Shown here in pieces: positions 34,462 to 42,451 of a stretch of DNA of 64,000 nt (positions within the stretch are counted from its first letter, which is position 1; each line of letters begins with the position of its first letter). This DNA is from Marinimicrococcus flavescens (GTDB lineage: Bacteria; Pseudomonadota; Alphaproteobacteria; Geminicoccales; Geminicoccaceae). Position numbers and translations under genes: made by a program. The DNA lies in the NCBI GenBank assembly GCA_029211145.1, contig JARGEQ010000025.1, positions 1-64,000 of the forward strand, given 5' to 3'. The notes under the pieces were generated by a model. It was not told the origin of the DNA. It saw only the letters and a program-made list of their open reading frames with translations, and did no database searches.

Positions 34462-35354
34462 GCGAGGCCGAGGTTCTGGTGCTGGGCGGCGGCGGCTGGC
34501 ACTGGAAGCGCCTCGAGGCCGCCTTCGCCTGCCGCGGGGTGCGGGCGGCGCGTCTCGCCTTCGATTCGTGCGGTCTGGCTGCCGACGGGCCAGGCGGCGT
34601 GCGGCTCGGGACGCTCCGGGCCCTGCCGCGCCTGATCGTGGTGCGGGCCATGCCGCCGGGCAGTTTCGAGCAGGTGACGTTGCGGCTGGGCGTGCTGCAC
34701 GCCCTGGCAGCCCTTGGCGTGCGGGTGGCCAACGAGGCGGCGGCCATCGAGCGCTGCGTCGACAAGTCGGCCACGGGCTTTCATCTGGCCCGCGCCGGCG
34801 TGCCGAGCCCGCCCGCCTGGACGGTCGAGACGGAGGCGGCAGCACGGCTCCTGGCCGAGGAGGCGCGAGCCGCCGGTCACGCCCTCGTCCTCAAGCCGCT
34901 CTTCGGCAACCAGGGCAAGGGCCTGCGCCTCGTCCGCGCCGCCGCCGACCTGCCGCCGCCCGAGGCCGTGGCCGGGGTCTATCACCTGCAGCGCTTCATC
35001 GGCCGAGAGACAGGCTGGCACGACTGGCGCGTGCTGGTGGCCGGAGGCGAGCCGGTGGCCGCCATGGTGCGGCACGGGAAGGGCTGGATCACCAACATCC
35101 GCCAGGGCGCCCGCCCCGAGCCGCACGAGGCTGGCGGCGAGCTGGGCGAGGCGGCGGTGGCGGCGGCTGCCGCGGTGGGCGCCGCCTATGCCGGGGTCGA
35201 CCTGATGCGCGACCCCGAGGGGCGCCTCCAGGTGCTCGAGGTCAACAGCATGCCGGCCTGGCAGGGCCTTCAGTCGGTCACCGGCTTCGATATCGCGGGC
35301 AGGCTGGCCGACCGCCTGCTCGCCGGCCTCGGGCAGCGGGCGGCCGCCGCGTGA
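34458..35354 (+). CDS. RimK-like ATP-grasp ligase of the H4MPT block
   Basis: This 298-aa protein is RimK-like: DKSATGFHLARAGVPSPPAW (entry to the grasp fold), LKPLFGNQGKGLRLV with the ATP-binding Lys and Gly-rich loop, and VLEVNSMPAWQGL with the metal-binding Glu/Asn. It resembles the orf17-type ATP-grasp protein of Methylorubrum C1 clusters and the archaeal H4MPT glutamate ligases. GTG 34458 overlaps the mch stop. Its product is probably a glutamylated or otherwise amidated cofactor intermediate, by inference. Confidence 0.88.
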   Translation: MSEAEVLVLGGGGWHWKRLEAAFACRGVRAARLAFDSCGLAADGPGGVRLGTLRALPRLIVVRAMPPGSFEQVTLRLGVLHALAALGVRVANEAAAIERCVDKSATGFHLARAGVPSPPAWTVETEAAARLLAEEARAAGHALVLKPLFGNQGKGLRLVRAAADLPPPEAVAGVYHLQRFIGRETGWHDWRVLVAGGEPVAAMVRHGKGWITNIRQGARPEPHEAGGELGEAAVAAAAAVGAAYAGVDLMRDPEGRLQVLEVNSMPAWQGLQSVTGFDIAGRLADRLLAGLGQRAAAA

Positions 35355-36196
35355 GCAGCCGTGCAGGCGAGATCGCCGGCGCGTTCGAGGCAGCCTGCCG
35401 CGCCGAGCTCGACGCCCTCAAGCCCGGCAACGTCCATGTCCACGAAGCCGGTCACGGCATGACCGTGGACGACTTTCTGGCAAGCGCCGCCGTCGCCGCG
35501 CCAGCGCTGGTGCAGCCGGCGGGCGGGGTGGGCGAGAGGCTGCTGCGGGCGGTGACGGCCACGCGCGAAAGGGTCGGGCAGAACACCAATCTGGGAATCC
35601 TGCTCCTGTGCGCGCCGCTGGTCGAGGCCGCCCTGCGCGGCGGGCCACTGCGCGAGACGACCTGCGACGTGCTCCGCGGGCTGACGGTGGAGGACGCGCG
35701 GCACGCCTTCGCCGCCATCCGCCTGGCCGCGCCCGGCGGCCTCGGCGCCAGCCCGCGGCACGACGTGCGCGAGGAGCCGCGGGTCACGCTCGCAGTGGCC
35801 ATGGCGCAGGCCGCAGCGCGCGACCGTATCGCCTGGAACTATGCCAACGGGCTGGCCGACATCTTCGAGACCGGCATGGACGCCCTCGCCGCGGCGCAGC
35901 GGCGCGGCGACGCGGCGGCCTGGCGCACAACCGCCCTCTATCTGCGCTTCCTCGCCGCCCGGCCCGACACCCATATCGTGCGCAAGCATGGCCTGGAGGT
36001 GGCGCGCGGGGTGCAGGCGCGGGCGCGGCAGGCGGAGACGCTGCTGTGCGCCGCGGCGGGCGAGGGGCGCGCGGCCGGGGCGCTGCTGCAGTTCGATGCG
36101 GCCCTCAAGGACCAGGGCATCAACCCCGGCACCACTGCCGATCTCACCGTGGCGACGCTGCTCGCCGCCCGCCTCATTACACTCTCCACGCAGTAA
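35351..36196 (+). CDS. CitG-like (triphosphoribosyl-dephospho-CoA synthase family) protein
   Basis: This 281-aa protein is all-helical by appearance. Family marks are LDALKPGNVHVHEAGHGM, RVGQNTNLGILLLCAPLVEAA and ALKDQGINPGTTADLTVA near the C-terminus. In citrate lyase the family makes the prosthetic group, but there is no citrate lyase here. The same family sits in other H4MPT clusters, where its role in the cofactor pathway is unproved. GTG 35351 overlaps the upstream stop by 4 bases. Confidence 0.88.
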   Translation: MSSRAGEIAGAFEAACRAELDALKPGNVHVHEAGHGMTVDDFLASAAVAAPALVQPAGGVGERLLRAVTATRERVGQNTNLGILLLCAPLVEAALRGGPLRETTCDVLRGLTVEDARHAFAAIRLAAPGGLGASPRHDVREEPRVTLAVAMAQAAARDRIAWNYANGLADIFETGMDALAAAQRRGDAAAWRTTALYLRFLAARPDTHIVRKHGLEVARGVQARARQAETLLCAAAGEGRAAGALLQFDAALKDQGINPGTTADLTVATLLAARLITLSTQ

Positions 36197-36265
36197 GATT
36201 GCTGAAACCGGCGATCCGTGTATTGATCTGCTACTGTGTCAGGCATTGGGCATAGGGAGGCAACC

Positions 36266-36775
36266 ATGCCGATCGATCGGATGCTCGTCGGTGAGGCGCT
36301 GGTGGGAGACGGCAACGAGGTCGCCCATATCGATCTCATCATCGGCCCCCGCGGTAGCGCCGCAGAGACCGCCTTTGCGATGACGCTCACCAACCAGAAG
36401 GAAGGCGTGAACGGCCTTCTGGCCGTCCTCGAGCCGAACCTGATGGTCAAGCCCTCGACGGTCATGTTCAACAAGGTGACCATCAAGGATGCCCGCCAGG
36501 CGGTGCAGATGTTCGGGCCGGCGCAGCGCGCGGTGGCCCTGGCGGTGGCGGACTGCGTCGCCAACGGCACCATCCCCGAGGGCGAGGCCGACAATCTGTT
36601 CCTGTGCGTGGGCGTCTTCATCCACTGGGAAGCCCAGGACGACAAGAAGATCCAGCAGTACAACTACGAGGCCACCAAGCTCTCGATCGAGCGCGCCGTG
36701 CGCGGCGAGCCGAAGATCCGCACGGTGGTCGAGAAGAAGGACAGCTCGCACCATCCCTTTGCTGCTGCTGATTGA
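36266..36775 (+). CDS. fae: Formaldehyde-activating enzyme
   Basis: This 169-aa Fae condenses formaldehyde with H4MPT to methylene-H4MPT. It is highly conserved: [19 protein letters not shown] with catalytic His21, then [19 protein letters not shown] and [17 protein letters not shown] 36266 has GGGAGG 6 bases before it. It is followed by a clear terminator, so it ends the plus-strand H4MPT operon. The 69-base gap before it could hold an extra promoter, since Fae is usually abundant. Confidence 0.97.
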   Translation: MPIDRMLVGEALVGDGNEVAHIDLIIGPRGSAAETAFAMTLTNQKEGVNGLLAVLEPNLMVKPSTVMFNKVTIKDARQAVQMFGPAQRAVALAVADCVANGTIPEGEADNLFLCVGVFIHWEAQDDKKIQQYNYEATKLSIERAVRGEPKIRTVVEKKDSSHHPFAAAD

Positions 36776-36978
36776 AAGGAATCAGGTGCGCCACCTGCGT
36801 CCGGAACCGCGCCCGCGACGGGCGGAGGAGCTCGTTCCTCGGCGGCTCCGGCGAGACCGTCGGCTCGGCAGAGCACAGGCTGGTGGATGTCCCTGCTCCG
36901 GATGCTCGGGCTGAGGAAGGACTAGCGCCCTCCTCCCTGAAGCAGCCATTGCCACGAGAAACCACACGCGAGCCTGGA

Positions 36979-37010
36979 GAGCCCGCCCTTGCGCGGGCTC
37001 TTTTTCTTTC
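36979..37010 (+). terminator. Rho-independent terminator after fae
   Basis: The stem GAGCCCGC (36979-36986) with GCGGGCTC (36993-37000) is followed by TTTTTCTTT. It lies about 200 bases after the fae stop; the stretch 36776-36978 holds no other recognisable feature. It also marks the end of the convergent HisA-like gene. Confidence 0.85.
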
Positions 37011-37016
37011 ACACGC

Positions 37017-37733
37017 TCAGGCCGGCCCGGCGAGCCGCTCCAGCGCCTCGCGTCCGACCCGGCCTGAATGCAGGCAGGAGGCGATGAGGGCACCGGCGCA
37101 GCCGTCGGCGGCAAGGCCCGCCAGGTCCGCCTCGTCGCGCACCCCGCCCGCGGCGAAGATCCGCCGGCCGGCACCCGCCGCCTTGAGCTGCGCCAGGCGC
37201 TCACGGTCGGGGCCGCGCCCCGCACCGACCCGCGCCAGCGTCATGGCGATGACCCGCCCGGGCCAGAGCGCGACCTGATCGAAGAGGGCGGACGGCCCGA
37301 GCGGCTGCTCGCCGCGAAAGTCCAGGGAGAGCACGAGCTGCGGCTCCTCGCACAACGCGCTCACCGTGTCGAGCCCGCTCTGGCTCTCGCTGCCCAGCAC
37401 CAGCGCGCCGAGCCCGGCCTTCAGATAGGCGCGGCAGTCGCACAAACTTGCGAAACCGGCATCGACCCAAAGATCGAGCGCGGGAAACTCCGTGCGCAGC
37501 CGACGGATGAGCGGCTTGTGATCGCCGCGCTTCTGGATGGCGTCGAGATCGGCGATGTAGAGGGTACGGAACGGATGGAGACGCAGCAGGCCGCGCACCA
37601 CCTCGAGCGGCTCGGCGCTGGCGCACAGGGTCGAGCCTTCGAGCGGCCGGTAGGTGGCGCGCTCGCCGGCGCGCGCGTGCACGACCTGGCCCTTCATGAG
37701 ATCGACGACCGGAATCACCTCGAAAGCCGCCAT
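37017..37733 (-). CDS. HisA/HisF-related TIM-barrel protein of the C1 block
   Basis: This 238-aa HisA paralogue opens with FEVIPVVDLMKGQVVHARAG, carrying the first catalytic Asp position of HisA. It has LVLSLDFRG at the second Asp position, and AAGGVRDEADLAGL with IASCLHSG at the phosphate-binding end. Such paralogues occur in methylotroph H4MPT clusters; a role in cofactor synthesis is likely but unproved, and true histidine-pathway neighbours are absent. AGGGGGCG precedes ATG 37733. Its start codon overlaps the divergent ATP-grasp start. Confidence 0.85.
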   Translation of the reverse strand: MAAFEVIPVVDLMKGQVVHARAGERATYRPLEGSTLCASAEPLEVVRGLLRLHPFRTLYIADLDAIQKRGDHKPLIRRLRTEFPALDLWVDAGFASLCDCRAYLKAGLGALVLGSESQSGLDTVSALCEEPQLVLSLDFRGEQPLGPSALFDQVALWPGRVIAMTLARVGAGRGPDRERLAQLKAAGAGRRIFAAGGVRDEADLAGLAADGCAGALIASCLHSGRVGREALERLAGPA

Positions 37734-38733
37734 GCCACGCCCCCTGCTGCGCGTTGCGATCATCGAATGGATAACCGGCGGGGGTTGTCTGGGCGAGCCC
37801 CTGCCGCCCGGTCTCGCCGCGGAGGGCCGGCTGATGGCGGACGGGCTGGCGGGCGAGCTGGTGGAGGGCGGCTGCGGCGTCATGCTGTGCCGCGACCCCC
37901 GTGCCGGCCCGGTACAACATGGCGTCGAGACGTTTCCGGTGCAGGGTCCGCGGCCGCCCTGGCGGCTGTGGGAGCGGGCCTTGGCGGGTTGCGACCTCTT
38001 CTGGCCGATCGCGCCGGAGACCGGCGGCGCCCTGGAGGCGCTGGCGCGGCTTGGACGGCGCCACGGCGGCGCGGTCGTGGCGAGCGATTCTGCCAGCCTG
38101 CGGATCACCGCCAGCAAGCGGCGCACGTCACATGTGCTCCGGCAGGCCGGTCTGCCCGCCGTCGAGACGGTGCCTGCGGGCGCGCCGTGGCCGGCTTCGG
38201 CCGCGGGCTGGGTCGTCAAGCCCGACGACGGGGCGGGCGCGCTCGGTGTACGGCGCGTGCGCGGCCGCTGCGCGCTGCCGGAAGAAGAGGCGGCCGGGCT
38301 CGTCGTGCAGCCCTGGCTGCCCGGCGCGCCCTCGAGCCTGAGCCTGCTGTGCGCCGCCGGCAAAGCGCGGCTGCTGGCCTGCAACCGGCAGCTCGTGCGC
38401 GAGAGGCCGGATGGCAGCCTCGCCTTCGAGGGTGTCGAAGTCGGCGGCGCCGAGGAGCGGCGGGTGGTGCTGGAGCCGCTGGCCATGGCGATCGCCGCGG
38501 CCTTGCCCGGGCTCTTCGGGCCGGTGGGCGTGGATCTCGTCGACGGTCCGCAGGGGCCGGTGGTGCTGGAGATAAACCCGCGCCTGACCACTGCCTGGGT
38601 GGGCCTGGCCGCAGCACTCGGCCGTCCACCCGGACCGCTGGTCCTGGACCTGCTGCGCCGGGGCCTCGATGCCGTTCCGCCACTCCGGCCCTGCCGCGTT
38701 GTTCCCGTCCTGCCGGAGCGATCCCATGGCTGA
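37732..38733 (+). CDS. ATP-grasp ligase, MfnD-like
   Basis: This 333-aa ATP-grasp protein opens with VAIIEWITGGGCLGEPLPPG, then LRITASKRRTSHVLRQAGLP, VVKPDDGAGALGVRRV and VVLEINPRLTTAWVGLA. The pattern resembles tyramine-glutamate ligase (MfnD) of methanofuran synthesis; in methylotrophs the cofactor is methylofuran. MfnF-like and mfnB genes follow directly, supporting that assignment. ATG 37732 overlaps the divergent gene's start by 2 bases, so the promoter must lie inside that gene. It overlaps the next gene by 8 bases. Confidence 0.82.
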   Translation: MPRPLLRVAIIEWITGGGCLGEPLPPGLAAEGRLMADGLAGELVEGGCGVMLCRDPRAGPVQHGVETFPVQGPRPPWRLWERALAGCDLFWPIAPETGGALEALARLGRRHGGAVVASDSASLRITASKRRTSHVLRQAGLPAVETVPAGAPWPASAAGWVVKPDDGAGALGVRRVRGRCALPEEEAAGLVVQPWLPGAPSSLSLLCAAGKARLLACNRQLVRERPDGSLAFEGVEVGGAEERRVVLEPLAMAIAAALPGLFGPVGVDLVDGPQGPVVLEINPRLTTAWVGLAAALGRPPGPLVLDLLRRGLDAVPPLRPCRVVPVLPERSHG

Positions 38734-39763
38734 ACCGCTGCTCACCGGCTTGGATATCGGCGGCGCCCACCTGAAGGTGGCGCAGCTTCGAGCAGACGGC
38801 CGCGTCGCCGCGGCGCTGCAGGTGCCCTGCGCTCTCTGGCAGGGACTCGACCGGCTGGAGGCGGCGCTCGATGTGGCGCTGGCAGGCCTCGCGCCGGTAC
38901 GCCGGGCGGCGGTCACCATGACCGGCGAGCTGGTCGACCTGTTCCCCGAGCGGGCCAGCGGCGTGCGGGCGCTGGTGGCCGCGATCGGGCACCGCCTGCC
39001 GGGGGTGGAGCGATGCTTCTGGGCGGGCGAGCGGGGCTTTCTCGATGCCCGGGCCGCCATTGCCGACGTCGAGGCGGTGGCCTCCGCCAACTATCTGGCG
39101 ACCGCGTCCCTTGCGGCCCGGCGGCTGGGGGAGGGGCTGATGGTGGATGTCGGCAGCACCACCAGCGATCTGGTCCTGCTGGCCAAGGGCCGGCCGCGGG
39201 CGTGCGGCACCGGCGATCGTGGGAGACTGGCCTCGGGCGAGCTCGTCTATCAGGGGCTGGTGCGCACGCCGCTCATGGCGGTGGCGCAGCAGGTGCCGCT
39301 GGCGGGTTCCTGGCACGGCGTGATGAACGAGCACTTCGCCACCACCGCGGACGTCTACCGCCTGCTCGGCCTGCTCGACGAGGCCGACGACGGCCATCCT
39401 GCGGCCGACGGCGGCGCCAAGGATCCAGAGGGGAGCGCCCGGCGTCTTGCCCGCATGGTGGGCGCTGATCTGGACGAGCTGCCGATGCAGGCCTGGCGCG
39501 GGCTCGCCAGCTTCCTGGCCGACCGCCAGCTGCGCCTGCTCGAGGACGCGGCGGCGCTGCAGCTCTCGCGGCGGCTCGTGGCGGCGGATGCGCCGGTGAT
39601 CGGCGCCGGCTGCGGCGTGCTGCTGGCCGAGCGCCTGGCCGGCCGCCTCGATCGCCCGTTCGTGGATCTTGTCTCGCTGCTCGACTGCCCGCCGGCGCTG
39701 CGCCGCCCGACCGCCGTCTGCGCCCCGGCGGTGGCGGTGGCGTTGCTTCTGGCGGGCCGCTGA
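38726..39763 (+). CDS. Hydantoinase/oxoprolinase-like ASKHA protein, MfnF-like
   Basis: This 345-aa protein has an acetate/sugar kinase-Hsp70-actin type nucleotide fold: GLDIGGAHLKVAQL (phosphate 1), VTMTGELVDLFP, VDVGSTTSDLVLL (phosphate 2) and AVIGAGCG-like VIGAGCGVLLAE (adenosine region). Archaeal MfnF, which joins the two halves of methanofuran, belongs to this group, and the neighbouring MfnB and MfnD-like genes support the same role here. Its stop lies 4 bases from the convergent mfnB stop. Confidence 0.84.
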   Translation: MAEPLLTGLDIGGAHLKVAQLRADGRVAAALQVPCALWQGLDRLEAALDVALAGLAPVRRAAVTMTGELVDLFPERASGVRALVAAIGHRLPGVERCFWAGERGFLDARAAIADVEAVASANYLATASLAARRLGEGLMVDVGSTTSDLVLLAKGRPRACGTGDRGRLASGELVYQGLVRTPLMAVAQQVPLAGSWHGVMNEHFATTADVYRLLGLLDEADDGHPAADGGAKDPEGSARRLARMVGADLDELPMQAWRGLASFLADRQLRLLEDAAALQLSRRLVAADAPVIGAGCGVLLAERLAGRLDRPFVDLVSLLDCPPALRRPTAVCAPAVAVALLLAGR

Positions 39764-39767
39764 GGCC

Positions 39768-40460
39768 TCAGGCTGGGGCGGGGCTCGCGGTGGCCATGGC
39801 GGCGCGTACCGCGGCAAGGCGCCCGGCGTCGAGCCCGGAGGTTCGCGGGCCCCGGCACAAGGCGCCGCGAAAGCCCAGATAGTCCGGCTCCAGTGCGGCC
39901 AGGGGGGGGACGTCGCTTATGCCCAGCGAGCCGGCGAGGCCGACGAGAAGCCTGTGCGCGCGGGCTGCCGCGACGAAGGCCGCGAGCTCGTCCGGCGCCA
40001 GATGGGTGCGCAGCCCGCCAGCCCGCTTGTCGGCGGTATCCAGCATGGCGCCGTGCCAGCCGGCGGCCGCTAGGTGCGCCAGCAGGTCGAGCCTCGGCTG
40101 CTGGTCGGCCATCATCACCGCCACCAGCTGCACCCCGCCGGCGGCAAGCGGCGCCATGGCGGCAGCGCAGGCTTCGGCATTGCCGCCCGCGAAGAAGCCG
40201 ACTTTGACATAATCGACACCGGTTGCGGCCATCGACGCTGCTGCCGCGTGAAGGAGCTCGGGCTCCATCGGCAGATCGCCCACCGTGGCCGAGAGCGGCC
40301 GGCGCCCGCCGTGGGCCGTCACCGCCGCACGCACCAGCGGCACCGGCCAGGCGCCCAGCGCGCCCCGCGCAGGATCCTTGAGGTCCACCAGATCGGCCCC
40401 CAGCGCCACCGCCTGGTCGGCCTCCTCGAGGGTGGCGACGCTCGCCAGCATCCGCACCAT
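39768..40460 (-). CDS. mfnB: (5-formylfuran-3-yl)methyl phosphate synthase
   Basis: This 230-aa MfnB-family aldolase makes the furan ring precursor of methylofuran from two glyceraldehyde 3-phosphates. Evidence is MLASVATLEEADQAVALGAD, DLVDLKDPARGALGAWP with the catalytic Lys, VDYVKVGFF with the second Lys, and DTADKRAGGL near residue 157. Length equals the family's (about 235 aa). ATG 40460 is fixed by CAGGAG 6 bases upstream; the frame continues 39 codons further without a matching ribosome site. Confidence 0.92.
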   Translation of the reverse strand: MVRMLASVATLEEADQAVALGADLVDLKDPARGALGAWPVPLVRAAVTAHGGRRPLSATVGDLPMEPELLHAAAASMAATGVDYVKVGFFAGGNAEACAAAMAPLAAGGVQLVAVMMADQQPRLDLLAHLAAAGWHGAMLDTADKRAGGLRTHLAPDELAAFVAAARAHRLLVGLAGSLGISDVPPLAALEPDYLGFRGALCRGPRTSGLDAGRLAAVRAAMATASPAPA

Positions 40461-40565
40461 GCGCAGCTCCTGAACCGTCCGGGCGGTCGCTCCTGCCTGC
40501 CCCGCATTATCGGGCGTCAGCTCCGCGAGTGAAAGCTGGCGCATCGGCCGTCCGGCCGCGGAAGG

Positions 40566-40624
40566 TTGATTAAACATTTAACTTTCGGCCATAACTGCCG
40601 GATCGCCGGTGTTCAGGACATCAC
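40566..40624 (+). promoter_or_regulatory. Promoter and operator-like region of binding-protein gene 1
   Basis: TTGATT (40566-40571), an 18-base spacer and CATAAC (40590-40595) form a sigma70-like promoter. A 16-base element GTGTTCAGGACATCAC (40609-40624) sits where the other four genes carry versions of GTGACC-N4-GGTCAC. It is the weakest dyad of the five. Confidence 0.55.
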
Positions 40625-40648
40625 GACAGGCAAACGGGGAGGCCAAGA

Positions 40649-42250
40649 ATGAGAAACGCGATCAACGCGCTCCGATCGGTGCTGTGCGCTTCGGCGGCAG
40701 CGGCGGTCATTGCCATGGCACCGCCACCAGCGGCAGCCGAGAAGGTCATGAAGGCGACGGTGCATGCCGATGTGCGGGTGATCGACCCGATCTGGACCAC
40801 CCAGACCGTCGCCGGTATCCACGGCATGCTGATCTACGACACGCTCTTCGGTGCCGACGACGATCTCGTGCCGCAGCCGCAGATGGTCGGCGACTATTCC
40901 GTCTCCGAGGACGGCAAGACCTACAGCTTCACCCTGCGCGACGGGCTGAGGTTCCACGACGGCTCGCCGGTCACGACCGAGGACGTGATCGCCTCGCTCG
41001 AACGCTGGGGTGCGAAGGATCAGGCGGGCAAGGCGCTCTTCGCGGAAATCGAGCAGCTCGAGAAGGTCGACGACATGACCTTCAAGATGCTCCTCAAGGC
41101 TCCCTACGGCATGGTGCTCGATACGCTGGGCAAGACCAATACCAGCGTGCCGATCATCATGCGGGCCGAGGACGCGGCCACGGATCCCAACGAGCAGATC
41201 ACCACGGCCATCGGCTCGGGGCCGTTCAAGATGGTCATGGACGAGTGGGTCCCGGGCAGCAAGACGGTCTACGTGAAGAACGAGGACTATGTGCCGCGCG
41301 ATGAGCCGCCGAGCGGCTTTGCCGGCGGCAAGGTAGTCAAGATCGACCGCCTCGAGCTGCAGTGGATCCCCGATCCTCAGACCGCCATGCAGGCGCTGAT
41401 CGCCGGCGAGATCGACTTCCTCGAATATTCGCCGATCGACTTCCTGCCGATCCTCGAGAGCTCGCCCGGCATCGAGATCAAGAAGCCCGGCGTCATCGAC
41501 ACCTACTGGGGCACGCTGCGTCTCAACCATCTGCACTCGCCCTTCGACAACCCGAAGATGCGGCAGGCCATGTACCACCTGGTCAACCAGGAGGACTTCA
41601 TGCGCTCGGTGGTCGGCAACACCGACTACTACCAGATCTGCCACAGCTACATGACCTGCGGCACCTCCTACAGCAATGACGTCAAAAGCGACGTTATCGG
41701 CGACTACGATCCGAAGAAGGCGCTCGAGAAGATGAAGGCCGCCGGCTACAATGGCGAGCCGATCACCGTCCTGGCGGCGACCGATCACTCGTTCATCACG
41801 CCGGCAACGCAGGTGCTGCTCAACGCCATGCGCGAGGCGGGCCTCAACGTCGATGCGCAGTCGCTCGACTGGGGCTCGGTGGTGGCGCGGCGCGCCAAGA
41901 AGGAAAAGCCCTCGGAGGGCGGCTGGAACATTTTCGTCACCGCCTCCTCGGGCACCACCGGCGCCAACCCGGTGATCAACACCTGGCTGGGTGCGAGCTG
42001 CGAAAGCGCCAATGTCGGCTGGCCGTGCGACGAGAAGCTCGACGAGCTGCGCAGCGACTTCGCTTTCGCCTCCACCGTCGAGGAGCGCAAGGAGCTCGCC
42101 CGGCAGATCCAGGAGCGTGCGGTCGAAACCGTTCCCTACATCGTCTGGGGCCAGTGGACCCAGCCCATCGCCTACCGCGCCGACAGGATCTCCGGGATCG
42201 TTCCGGTGACCGGCCTTCCGGTGTTCTGGAATATTGACAAGAAGGAATAG
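40649..42250 (+). CDS. Peptide-type ABC substrate-binding protein, paralogue 1 of 5
   Basis: This 533-aa family-5 receptor has a Sec leader (MRNAINALRSVLCASAAAAV, cleaved near AAAEK, residues about 30-32). The body has TTQTVAGIHGMLIYDTLFGA, VSEDGKTYSFTLRDGLRFH, TTEDVIASLERWG and IGSGPFKMVMDEWVPGSK. A Cys pair occurs in CHSYMTCGTSY. It is the most divergent of the five paralogues in the middle region (for example SSPGIEIKKPGVID). It has its own promoter and is followed by a G+C hairpin, so it can be expressed alone. The ligand is unknown. Confidence 0.95.
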   Translation: MRNAINALRSVLCASAAAAVIAMAPPPAAAEKVMKATVHADVRVIDPIWTTQTVAGIHGMLIYDTLFGADDDLVPQPQMVGDYSVSEDGKTYSFTLRDGLRFHDGSPVTTEDVIASLERWGAKDQAGKALFAEIEQLEKVDDMTFKMLLKAPYGMVLDTLGKTNTSVPIIMRAEDAATDPNEQITTAIGSGPFKMVMDEWVPGSKTVYVKNEDYVPRDEPPSGFAGGKVVKIDRLELQWIPDPQTAMQALIAGEIDFLEYSPIDFLPILESSPGIEIKKPGVIDTYWGTLRLNHLHSPFDNPKMRQAMYHLVNQEDFMRSVVGNTDYYQICHSYMTCGTSYSNDVKSDVIGDYDPKKALEKMKAAGYNGEPITVLAATDHSFITPATQVLLNAMREAGLNVDAQSLDWGSVVARRAKKEKPSEGGWNIFVTASSGTTGANPVINTWLGASCESANVGWPCDEKLDELRSDFAFASTVEERKELARQIQERAVETVPYIVWGQWTQPIAYRADRISGIVPVTGLPVFWNIDKKE

Positions 42251-42260
42251 GCTCGTGCCA

Positions 42261-42290
42261 GCGCGGGCGGCCAGGGGGTGCCGCCCGCGC
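42261..42290 (+). other. 3' hairpin of binding-protein gene 1
   Basis: A perfect 10-bp stem, GCGCGGGCGG (42261-42270) with CCGCCCGCGC (42281-42290), has a 10-base loop 10 bases after the stop codon. There is no T-run. It probably blocks exonucleases or partly ends transcription. The same GCGGGCGGC-type stem follows all five paralogues. Confidence 0.6.
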
Positions 42291-42366
42291 GCTGTCGGCT
42301 GGCCGAGATCGCGGGGGACGTTTCTCCCGTGCGGAAGCCACCGCGGACCTATTCTGCCACAACAGG

Positions 42367-42426
42367 CTGCTTAAGCCCTTTGATCCGCAACGATAACGAT
42401 TGAGGCGGGCGTGATGCGCCGGTCAC
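42367..42426 (+). promoter_or_regulatory. Promoter and operator-like region of binding-protein gene 2
   Basis: CTGCTT (42367-42372) and GATAAC (42392-42397) are separated by 19 bases. The element GTGATGCGCCGGTCAC (42411-42426) has a full right half-site and four matches in the left half. Confidence 0.5.
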
Positions 42427-42451
42427 GACAGGCTGAAGGGAGAAGCCAATA

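Noticed and set aside
35351-36196. CitG of a citrate lyase operon
   Set aside because: No citrate lyase subunits (citD/E/F) accompany it; the CitE-like gene at 29363 belongs to a separate operon with a CoA-transferase.
37017-37733. True histidine-pathway HisA
   Set aside because: No other histidine genes are nearby and the context is entirely H4MPT/methylofuran genes; called a HisA paralogue instead.
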